The translations under genes and the position numbers were made by a program. From Oxalobacteraceae bacterium (GTDB taxonomy: Bacteria; Pseudomonadota; Gammaproteobacteria; Burkholderiales; Burkholderiaceae_D), in contig DPRS01000041.1 in NCBI GenBank assembly GCA_003537575.1, positions 45,711-69,771 on the forward strand: DNA of 24,061 nucleotides, written 5' to 3'. Of the stretch, positions 7,203 through 13,747 are shown piece after piece. The stretch's first letter is position 1, and the number at the start of each line of letters is the position of its first letter. The notes beneath the pieces were generated by a model. That model did not search any database and was not told where the DNA came from. It saw only the letters and a list, made by a program, of their open reading frames with translations.

Positions 7203-7517
7203 GTGAACCGGTTAGAACTGCTGGCCACGATTGCCGAGCGCGACGTCTTGCGCTACACACCGGCAGGCATCCCGATAGCGAGCGGCAAATTGCTGCACGC
7301 ATCGAAGGTAGTGGAAGCCGGCGTGGAAAGGCAGGTTGAATTCGAAATTGCCGCGCTTGCCGCGGGTGAGATTTCGGGACGATTCAACCAGGCCGAACTG
7401 GGAGTGACCTACCAGTTCAAGGGTTTCCTGGCACGCAAGAACCGGAACAGCAAAAGCCTCGTGTTTCATATTTTAGAAATTGCGGGACAGAATCCTGACG
7501 ATTGGGGACAGAGTTAA
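7203..7517 (+). CDS. priB: Primosomal replication protein N (PriB), C-terminal tail altered
   Basis: PriB is a small single-stranded-DNA-binding OB-fold protein that works with PriA and DnaT to reload DnaB at stalled forks. The protein has 104 residues and starts at GTG 7203 with AGGAGG at 7196-7201. The sequence NRLELLATIAERDVLRYTPAGIP followed by VEFEIAALAAGEISGRF, QFKGFLARK and SLVFHILEI fits betaproteobacterial PriB and its position between rpsF and rpsR. Residues after ILEI (AGQNPDDWGQS) are encoded by GGGACAGA repeats at 7484-7491 and 7505-7512, not by a recognisable PriB tail, so the native stop may have been displaced by a repeat insertion. Function is probably kept because the OB fold is complete. 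Confidence 0.88.
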   Translation: MNRLELLATIAERDVLRYTPAGIPIASGKLLHASKVVEAGVERQVEFEIAALAAGEISGRFNQAELGVTYQFKGFLARKNRNSKSLVFHILEIAGQNPDDWGQS

Positions 7518-7572
7518 ACGAAGTGGTACTCTGTCCTCAACTGATCAAGGTGAAAGCGCTACTCTGTCCTCA
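7484..7572. repeat. REP-like cluster of inverted repeats spanning the priB end and the priB-rpsR gap
   Basis: Four related units are visible: GGGACAGA at 7484-7491 and 7505-7512 in one orientation, and TCTGTCC at 7530-7536 and 7563-7569 in the other. GGACAGAGT (7506-7514) pairs perfectly with ACTCTGTCC at 7528-7536 or, as an alternative, with the same 9-mer at 7561-7569. TACTCTGTCCTCA is a 13-bp direct repeat (7527-7539 and 7560-7572). Short GGGGACAGA palindromic units of this kind are reminiscent of REP elements mobilised by RAYT (REP-associated tyrosine) transposases; no transposase gene is in the window. The cluster lies in the operon transcript, 32 bp before rpsR. Confidence 0.65.
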
Positions 7573-7604
7573 GCATCACAAATACAGATATTTAGGAGCC
7601 AAAA

Positions 7605-7889
7605 ATGGCATTCGGTAAAAAATTCGACAAGAACAAGCTCAAGGAAAAACGCAAGCAGCAAAACCCGCTGTTCAAGCGTAAGAAATTCTGCCGCTTCACC
7701 GCCGCCGGCGTGGAACAGGTGGACTACAAGGACGTCGACACCCTGAAGGACTTCGTTCAGGAAAACGGCAAGATCATGCCGGCCCGCCTGACCGGCACCA
7801 AGGCGCACTACCAGCGCCAGGTGGACACCGCCATCAAGCGCGCCCGCTACCTCGCCTTGCTGCCGTACACCGATCTGCACAACGCGTAA
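7605..7889 (+). CDS. rpsR: 30S ribosomal protein S18
   Basis: S18 pairs with S6 on the platform of the 30S subunit. The protein has 94 residues, about 20 more than E. coli S18, because of a lysine-rich N-terminus (MAFGKKFDKNKLKEKRKQQ) usual in betaproteobacteria. The core shows FKRKKFCRFTAAG, then YKDVDTLKDFV, GKIMPARLTGTKAHYQRQ and IKRARYLALLPY. TAGGAG precedes ATG 7605 at normal spacing. It is separated from priB by 87 bp, which include half of the REP-like cluster, and is followed by rplI after 27 bp. Confidence 0.97.
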   Translation: MAFGKKFDKNKLKEKRKQQNPLFKRKKFCRFTAAGVEQVDYKDVDTLKDFVQENGKIMPARLTGTKAHYQRQVDTAIKRARYLALLPYTDLHNA

Positions 7890-7916
7890 TCGACGACCGA
7901 GAACTAGGAGAAAAAC

Positions 7917-8369
7917 ATGCAAGTCATTCTGTTGGAAAAAGTCGTCAACCTCGGCAATCTCGGCGAAGTCGTCAAGGTCAAGGATGGTTACGCCCGTAAC
8001 TTCCTGATCCCGCAACGCAAGGCCCGCCGCGCCACCGAATCCGCCGTCGCCGAATTCGAAGCCAAGCGCGCCGAACTGGAAAAAGCCGCTGCCGAAAAAC
8101 TGGCAGAAGCGCAAGCCCAGGGCGAAAAGCTGAACGGCCTGACCGTCCAGATCACCCAGAAGTCCGGTGTTGACGGCCGCCTGTTCGGTTCCGTCACCAA
8201 CCACGACATCGCCGAAGCCCTGACCAAGCAAGGCTTCCCGGTCGAGAAGGCGCAAATCCGCATGCCGCAAGGCCCGCTGAAGATCGCCGGCGACCACGCC
8301 GTCGCTGTCGCCCTGCATACCGACGTCGTCGTCGATGTCACGGTGGCCGTGCTGGGCGAGCATGCCTGA
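7917..8369 (+). CDS. rplI: 50S ribosomal protein L9
   Basis: L9 binds 23S rRNA near the base of the L1 stalk and extends from the ribosome by a long helix. The 150 residues match the usual length (149 in E. coli). The N-domain has MQVILLEKVVNLGNLGEVVKVKDGYARNF shape (residues 1-29) and IPQRKA. An Ala/Glu/Lys-rich connecting helix runs at about residues 41-77. The C-domain carries GRLFGSVTNHDIAEAL and KAQIRMPQGPLK, ending HTDVVVDVTVAVLGE. TAGGAG precedes ATG 7917. It is the last gene of the operon, closed by the terminator at 8395-8420. Confidence 0.97.
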   Translation: MQVILLEKVVNLGNLGEVVKVKDGYARNFLIPQRKARRATESAVAEFEAKRAELEKAAAEKLAEAQAQGEKLNGLTVQITQKSGVDGRLFGSVTNHDIAEALTKQGFPVEKAQIRMPQGPLKIAGDHAVAVALHTDVVVDVTVAVLGEHA

Positions 8370-8394
8370 TCGGCATATTCAGCCAGACTGATCG

Positions 8395-8420
8395 AAAGCC
8401 GGGTTCGCCCGGCTTTTTTT
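8395..8420 (+). terminator. Rho-independent terminator of the rpsF-rplI operon
   Basis: A perfect 9-bp stem (8395-8403 with 8408-8416) has a TTCG loop and ends in a run of seven T (8414-8420). It lies 25 bp after the rplI stop. Confidence 0.92.
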
Positions 8421-8501
8421 ACGTCCGCACATCGGCGGCGGCATGGACGGCGCGGCGGCTTTTGGTTATCTTGATGGCATTTTCCGTTATCCAGGTTTGC
8501 C

Positions 8502-9956
8502 ATGACGCTTTCGATCCCGCAGTCGCCCGCCGAAATGCAAGCAGAGTTGCTGCGCCTGCGCGAGGAAAACGACATGCTGCGCTCGCTGGTGCGCGATGCG
8601 CCGGTGGCGTTCATCGCGCTTGACCTGCAGCGCCACGTCCGGCTGTGGAACCATGCCGCCGAGCGCATCTTCGGCTGGCAGGAAGAGGAAGTCATCGGCA
8701 AGCCGCTGCCGCACGTGCCGGAGGCGGGCGAGCAGAGCAGCCGCGAATTGCACCAGCGCGCGGTGTCCGGCGATACCCTGCGCGACATCGAGATCGAGCG
8801 GATGACCAAGGAAGGACGCGAGGTACGGGTCAGTCTGTCGACTTCGCCGCTGCGCGACATCGCCAACAACATCATCGGCATGGTGGCCGTCTACGATGAC
8901 CTGGACGACAGCGCGGCGCCGGAAATTCCCTTCCGCGGCCTGGTCGAGCAATCGCTGGTCGGCCTGTACATCATCCAGGATGGCATGTTTCAGTATGTCA
9001 ATCCGCGCTGGGCCGCGATGTTCGGCCATACGCAGCAGGAAATGGCGCCGGGGCGGGTCGGCGACTTCATCACGCCCGAGGATCGCGCTACCGTCCTGGG
9101 CAACCTCGACAAGCGTATTTCCGGCGAGATCGACACCATCTTTTACCACTTCAAGGGCTTGCACAAAGAGGGCCGCAGCGTCGATATCGAGGTGCAGGGC
9201 ACGCGCTTCCAGTATCGCGGCCGGCCGGCAGTGATCGGCGTCGGCATCGATGTCACCGAGGCGCGGCGGCACGAACAGGAGATTGCGCGCTCGCAGGAGC
9301 GCCTGCGCGAATTGTCGCAGCATTTGTTGACGGTGCGGGAGGAGCAGCGCAGCAAGATCGCGCGCGAGCTGCATGACGTGCTGGGTGGCACGCTGACTGC
9401 ACTGAAAATGGATATCGGCTGGCTGAACAAGCACACCAGCGAGCCAAGGCTGGCCGCGCGCGCCGAGACCATGATGGAAATGGTGCGCGATGCGATCGAT
9501 ACGGTACGCAAGATTTCGGCGGAGCTGCGCCCCGGCGTGCTCGACAACCTCGGCTTGCTTGACGCGATCGAATGGGAGGCGGACCGGTTCCGCGAACGCA
9601 TGGGCATGGACTGCCGGCTTTCGTTGCAGGGAATGCCGGTGGACATCGAAGATGCGGCAGCCACTGCCATTTTCCGGATTTTCCAGGAGTCGCTGACCAA
9701 TATCGCCCGGCATGCGCAAGCGACCATGGTTGAAATCGATGCCGGACTGGTCGATGGCATGCTGCTGCTGTCGGTGCAGGACAATGGCAAGGGATTCGAT
9801 GTGGAAGCGGTTGCCGACAGCAAGTCTTACGGCCTGATCGGCATGGCCGAGCGCGCGCGGCAATTCGGCGCCACGCTGGAAATTTCCAGCGAACCGGGGC
9901 GCGGCAGCCGGGTGCTGTTGCGCTATCCGCTGACAGTAAAAAAGGAGAGTTCATGA
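8502..9956 (+). CDS. Cytoplasmic PAS-PAS sensor histidine kinase (HisKA_3, NarX/DegS class)
   Basis: This 484-residue kinase has no membrane segment, so it should sense an internal signal. A short coiled-coil start (AEMQAELLRLREENDML) leads into a first PAS domain at about residues 25-135 (LWNHAAERIFGW, EVIGKPLP). A second PAS domain covers about residues 145-260 (VNPRWAAMFGHTQQEM). The dimerisation helix carries the phospho-acceptor His291 in ARELHDVLGGTLTAL, with DVLGG where many relatives have D-GQ. The ATPase domain has the N-box around Asn400 (FQESLTNIARHA), the G1 box DNGKGF (427-432) and YGLIGMAERA. The stop overlaps the ATG of the response regulator by 4 bp, so the pair is translationally coupled. 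The signal and target genes are unknown. Confidence 0.92.
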   Translation: MTLSIPQSPAEMQAELLRLREENDMLRSLVRDAPVAFIALDLQRHVRLWNHAAERIFGWQEEEVIGKPLPHVPEAGEQSSRELHQRAVSGDTLRDIEIERMTKEGREVRVSLSTSPLRDIANNIIGMVAVYDDLDDSAAPEIPFRGLVEQSLVGLYIIQDGMFQYVNPRWAAMFGHTQQEMAPGRVGDFITPEDRATVLGNLDKRISGEIDTIFYHFKGLHKEGRSVDIEVQGTRFQYRGRPAVIGVGIDVTEARRHEQEIARSQERLRELSQHLLTVREEQRSKIARELHDVLGGTLTALKMDIGWLNKHTSEPRLAARAETMMEMVRDAIDTVRKISAELRPGVLDNLGLLDAIEWEADRFRERMGMDCRLSLQGMPVDIEDAAATAIFRIFQESLTNIARHAQATMVEIDAGLVDGMLLLSVQDNGKGFDVEAVADSKSYGLIGMAERARQFGATLEISSEPGRGSRVLLRYPLTVKKESS

Positions 9957-10585
9957 TCAAGGTACTGGTGGCGGACGACCACAAGATTTTCCGCGCTGGC
10001 GTCAAGCGATTGATCGAGGAAAGCCCGGATATCGAAGTCGCCGGCGAGGCACACGATGGCTTCGACGCGATGGCCAAGCTGCGCCAGCAGGAGTGGGATG
10101 TGGTCTTACTGGATATTAATATGCCCAACAAGAGCGGGCTGGATATCGTGCGGCAGATGAAGCTGGAAAAGCCCAAGCTGCCGATCCTGATCCTGTCGAT
10201 GTACCCGGAAGAGCAATACGCGGTGCGCGCACTGAAGGCGGGCGCGGCCGGCTACCTGACCAAGGATAGCGAATCGGAAGAATTGATCGCGGCGATCCGC
10301 AAGGTAGTCAAAGGCGGCCGCTATGCCACGCCGGCGCTGCTGGAAAAACTGCTGTTCGAACTCGATGGCGAACGCGACGCGCCGAAACACCATGCACTGT
10401 CCGAGCGCGAGCATCAGATCTTCGAGCAGATCATCCAGGGCAAGTCATTGACCGAGATCGCCGAGGCGATGTCCATTTCGGTGAAGACGGTCAGCACCTA
10501 TCGCACGCGGGTGCTGGAGAAAATGAACATGGAAAACAATGCCGAGCTGATCCATTATGCGATCCAGCACGGGCTGAGCGACTGA
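9953..10585 (+). CDS. NarL/FixJ-family response regulator
   Basis: This 210-residue transcription factor is the cognate partner of the upstream kinase, with which it shares ATGA. The receiver domain (about residues 1-120) has the acidic pair Asp8-Asp9 (VLVADDHKIFRAGV), the phospho-acceptor Asp54 (VVLLDINMPNKSG) and the conserved Lys in YLTKDS near residue 105. The LuxR-type helix-turn-helix domain is at about residues 145-205 (LSEREHQIFEQI, then IAEAMSISVKTVSTYRTR). This class dimerises on phosphorylation and binds DNA through the C-terminal helix. Target promoters are not identifiable, though the accessory genes downstream are candidates. Confidence 0.93.
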   Translation: MIKVLVADDHKIFRAGVKRLIEESPDIEVAGEAHDGFDAMAKLRQQEWDVVLLDINMPNKSGLDIVRQMKLEKPKLPILILSMYPEEQYAVRALKAGAAGYLTKDSESEELIAAIRKVVKGGRYATPALLEKLLFELDGERDAPKHHALSEREHQIFEQIIQGKSLTEIAEAMSISVKTVSTYRTRVLEKMNMENNAELIHYAIQHGLSD

Positions 10586-10605
10586 GAGTGACACCCCTCC
10601 CGCGC

Positions 10606-10803
10606 TCACATCAGCACGGGAAGCCTGCGGTTTTTTTGCTGAACGACGAGTCCGCCGCGGGTTTTCAGGATCCTGACCTTGCCTTCACCCTTGACGTCGA
10701 TGCAGATTTCATCTGCGCCGCTCAAGACGCCCGCCAGCCGCAAGCGGCCGTACAGAACACGATAATTCTTTTCCTCCCGAATGAGGATGATGCCGGAATC
10801 CAT
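10606..10803 (-). CDS. Small hypothetical protein, convergent with the response regulator
   Basis: This is a 65-residue frame on the minus strand, starting at ATG 10803 (MDSGIILIREEKNYRVLYG) and ending RRLPVLM. Third codon positions are mainly G or C and the predicted protein is an ordered mix of beta-prone segments (EICIDVKGEGKVRIL), which favours a real gene over the competing plus-strand frame at 10588-10809. No strong Shine-Dalgarno sequence is seen. It lies 20 bp from the regulator stop and is divergent from the esterase. I do not recognise the family; the fold might be a small all-beta domain. Confidence 0.6.
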   Translation of the reverse strand: MDSGIILIREEKNYRVLYGRLRLAGVLSGADEICIDVKGEGKVRILKTRGGLVVQQKNRRLPVLM

Positions 10804-11120
10804 TGCTAGCCCAGAAGTGCGGTAAGTGGAGATAAGTAAGGATGCTGCCTGCTGCTGTCATGGCATTAACTTCATATTAGGCTGGATTTGTTACGAGAAG
10901 ATGAAGAGTTTGTGACATTTTTGTGGCGAACGAGCCGCCTTTGTTACTGTGTAAGATTTAACATTTTGTTGTCTAAATCCCAAGTTTTTACGTGATACTA
11001 TCGCGCCCACCAATTGGAGGAGCGTGTTTATATCTCCGATACAAATTGGTGCCGCTTTGCCAATGCATGCTCATGCAGTGAACAGAATCGATTACTAGAA
11101 AAACAAAATAAGAGGACCAT
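10804..11120. other. AT-rich intergenic region upstream of the esterase
   Basis: This 317-bp stretch has no credible gene and is clearly more AT-rich than its surroundings, as expected of a promoter region. A possible -10 (TACTAT, 10996-11001) lacks a good -35. An inverted repeat, CACCAATT at 11008-11015 and AATTGGTG at 11044-11051, encloses GGAG/CTCC (11016-11019, 11034-11037) and could form a leader hairpin or an operator for the divergent small gene and the esterase. Confidence 0.5.
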
Positions 11121-13487
11121 ATGGGAGTCACACTCGGACGAAAGCGCACTCAGTCACTATCCGCATTAACGCTTGCCATCATCCTGGCAGCATGCGGCGG
11201 AGGCGGCGGCACAGCTGCAAGCGGAGCAGGAGGCTCCGGTAATGCTGGTAATTCAGCCGCTGCGGCAAGCAGCTTCAGCCTGAATGGGGTGGCAGCAGTC
11301 GGAGCCCCGCTGATCGGCGCAACAGTGACTTCCAAGTGTGCAAGCGGAGCAAATCAGATGGCAACAACCAGCGCGACGGGCGCCTGGTCGCTTACCCTCA
11401 GCGGCAGTCTGCCTTGCGCAATTCAGGTGGCCAACGGCACTGTCAACGGCGCCGCCAATGCGCGGATGCTGCACTCCTACGCTGCCGCAAGCGGCCTCGT
11501 CAATGTCACGCCATTGACCGATATGGGGATCGCGCTGTCCAGCGGAAAGTCGTCGCAGAACTGGTTCGGCAGTTTTGCTCCTGCCGAAGTGCCTGACACG
11601 GCCGCCGCCGCCACCAGAATACTAGCCGCACTCGGCGCGGCAAATTTCACTGTGCCGACCGGCAGCTTCAATCCGTTCAGCGCCGTATTTTCGGCGCAGT
11701 CGGGCGATGCCTACGATGATTTGCTCGAAGAATTGAATACCGCGCTGGCTCTGGCCGGGCAAAGCTATGCATCCTTGATTGCCGCTTTGGCGGGGACTGG
11801 CGCGGGCGCTGTCGCGGTGCCTTCTTCACCATTACTGCGTACGACCAGTTTCGGCCCGATCGAAGGTGTGCAGGATGCATCGAGCGGAGCCTATGCCTGG
11901 CTGGGTATCCCCTATGCCAGGCCGCCGGTCGGAAATTTGCGCTGGACTGCGCCGACCGATCCGGTGACATGGTCTTCCATGCGGCAAACCAAGCAATTCG
12001 GCAATGCCTGTGCCCAGTTGGGTGGTTTGCTCGGGCCGCAGCCAGCGGGGAAGGCGTGGGGATTGTCGATGAAAGACAACTGGAACGTCGCGGACGGCAA
12101 CGAAGATTGCCTGACCTTGAATGTCTGGCGCCCCAAGACAGCCGAAACAGGATTGCCTGTGCTGGTATTCATTTATGGTGGATCGAATATACGCGGCTGG
12201 AGTGGGACGCCGGATTACAATGGCGCCCGTTTTGCCCAGGAACAGAAGGCGGTAGTCGTCACGATGAACTATCGCACTGGCTATCTGGGCTGGATCAACC
12301 ACGTGTCTCTTAAAACAGGCGATCCCAAGACCGATTCCGGCAACTTCGGCACGCTGGATTTGATCCACTCGCTCAAGTTCGTCAAGAACAACATCGCTGC
12401 GTTTGGCGGCGATCCCAACAATGTCACCATTGCAGGCCAATCCGCCGGCGCTGTGGGCGTATGGAGCCTGATGGTCTCGCCCGCGGCGAGCAACCTGTTC
12501 CACAAGGCCGCGCCGATGAGCGGATGGCATAGCGGCAGCACATTGGCGGCCAGCCAGGCTGCTTCTCTTACCCTGCTGCAGAAAATGCTGATCAGGGATG
12601 GCCTCGCGACCGATGCCATCACCGCGACGACATACATCAACAGCAAGACGAATGCGGAGATCAAGGCGTATCTGCTTGGTAAATCTGCCGCCTATATCAG
12701 TGAAATGGCGCTGCCCGAAAACGGCAGCGTAACCGGGGTTGCGGCAAACATCTACGACGGAACGGTTCTGCCTCCCGACGCGGCCACCGCGTTCACCGGA
12801 AGCTATCTGAACAATGTTCCCGTCCTGGCTGGCGTCACCAATGAGGAAGGTAAATGGTATTTGAGCCCTGCGGCCACCTATGTTGCCGGGTTAAACTTCC
12901 CCGTATTGTGGACGTATAAATCGAATTTCGATCCGGATAATCCAGGTGTGGCGCCGGTTGCGCTGACCGATCTGATTCAGTCGGCCTATTTGCCTGCCTC
13001 GGCTGCTTTCACGTTGCCGTGCTCAAACACCGGTGGCTACAATGGCTATGCGCAGTATTGCGGCACGCTTCCAACCTCATTGTTCTGGTCATTGCAGACG
13101 ACTACGCTCAACAGGATGCAGCCCTTGCAGCCCAAGACATATGCCTACAATTTCATGTGGAATCAGCAGCCTGCTCCCTGGAATACTTTTATCGGCGCAG
13201 CCCACGTGCAGGATGTCGCCTTCATGTTCGGGAATTTTGGCACGGGGATTTTTTCGCAGGGGTACAGCAATGCCAACAAACCGGGACGGGAAGCCCTGTC
13301 GCTGATGATGCGCAAGAGCCTGCACGCATTCATGATGACCGGCGACCCGAACAATGCTTCGCTTGGCACGACATGGCAAGCCTGGTCGCCCGTTGCCGAT
13401 CAGCCAAAGCGCCTGGAATTGAACGCCACGGCAACGGCCGCCAGCGCGGCAATGTCGGTCAATAACAATCCGACGCCGATGCCTTGA
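11121..13487 (+). CDS. Carboxylesterase type B family lipoprotein with N-terminal beta domain
   Basis: This is a 788-residue secreted lipoprotein. The signal peptide ends in the lipobox LAAC (Cys near residue 25), followed by a Gly/Ala/Ser linker. Residues about 50-230 form a domain beginning SFSLNGVAAVGAPLIGATVT and containing NVTPLTDMGIALSSG, a pattern seen in Burkholderiales surface lipoproteins. The type-B carboxylesterase domain spans about 235-780: EDCLTLNVWRP, the nucleophile Ser441 in AGQSAGA, likely acid Glu576 (GVTNEEG) and likely His695 (GAAHVQD). The oxyanion-hole segment reads VFIYGGSN, where relatives have HGGG, so Tyr and Ser replace His and Gly. It should hydrolyse ester bonds at the cell envelope; the substrate is unknown. 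GAGGACC precedes ATG 11121. It is monocistronic, closed by the terminator at 13544. Confidence 0.88.
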   Translation: MGVTLGRKRTQSLSALTLAIILAACGGGGGTAASGAGGSGNAGNSAAAASSFSLNGVAAVGAPLIGATVTSKCASGANQMATTSATGAWSLTLSGSLPCAIQVANGTVNGAANARMLHSYAAASGLVNVTPLTDMGIALSSGKSSQNWFGSFAPAEVPDTAAAATRILAALGAANFTVPTGSFNPFSAVFSAQSGDAYDDLLEELNTALALAGQSYASLIAALAGTGAGAVAVPSSPLLRTTSFGPIEGVQDASSGAYAWLGIPYARPPVGNLRWTAPTDPVTWSSMRQTKQFGNACAQLGGLLGPQPAGKAWGLSMKDNWNVADGNEDCLTLNVWRPKTAETGLPVLVFIYGGSNIRGWSGTPDYNGARFAQEQKAVVVTMNYRTGYLGWINHVSLKTGDPKTDSGNFGTLDLIHSLKFVKNNIAAFGGDPNNVTIAGQSAGAVGVWSLMVSPAASNLFHKAAPMSGWHSGSTLAASQAASLTLLQKMLIRDGLATDAITATTYINSKTNAEIKAYLLGKSAAYISEMALPENGSVTGVAANIYDGTVLPPDAATAFTGSYLNNVPVLAGVTNEEGKWYLSPAATYVAGLNFPVLWTYKSNFDPDNPGVAPVALTDLIQSAYLPASAAFTLPCSNTGGYNGYAQYCGTLPTSLFWSLQTTTLNRMQPLQPKTYAYNFMWNQQPAPWNTFIGAAHVQDVAFMFGNFGTGIFSQGYSNANKPGREALSLMMRKSLHAFMMTGDPNNASLGTTWQAWSPVADQPKRLELNATATAASAAMSVNNNPTPMP

Positions 13488-13510
13488 TTATCCTTGGATG
13501 ACTGATTCGG

Positions 13511-13570
13511 CAGGGGCGATGAGCGGCCCCTGCGTGCTTGCAGACCCCGCCCGCAAACGGCGGGGTTTTT
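13511..13570 (+). terminator. Terminator region after the esterase gene
   Basis: The main terminator is an 8-bp stem (13544-13551 with 13559-13566), a 7-base loop and a T-run to 13570. Before it lies a separate hairpin, CAGGGGC (13511-13517) with GCCCCTG (13526-13532), that lacks a T-run. Confidence 0.85.
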
Positions 13571-13606
13571 CATTTGAAGACGCGATTGTTCGCCACCTAG
13601 CCTCCA

Positions 13607-13647
13607 TGTAGGAAAAACCCTTCAAGCGCGTTTTCATCCTTCCTACA
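13607..13647. promoter_or_regulatory. Candidate operator: separated inverted repeat upstream of the acyl-CoA synthetase
   Basis: TGTAGGAA (13607-13614) and TTCCTACA (13640-13647) are exact reverse complements. Their centres are 33 bp apart, about three helical turns, and they lie 101 bp upstream of the synthetase ATG. This spacing would suit binding of a dimeric regulator to one DNA face. No regulator gene is adjacent. Confidence 0.35.
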
Positions 13648-13747
13648 ACATCTATAGACAGTTCCGATATTTTCCCGCTCCGCTCTCCCGTAAGCTGCCG
13701 TTCATTCCCACCTGTCCAGGTGCAACGACAATCACAAGGAGACATGG

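Noticed and set aside
8487..9863. 458-codon open frame on the minus strand
   Set aside because: Antisense shadow of the histidine kinase, whose H, N and G boxes are all intact on the plus strand.
10588..10809. 73-codon plus-strand frame after the response regulator
   Set aside because: The minus-strand frame over the same bases has a more protein-like sequence and better codon bias.
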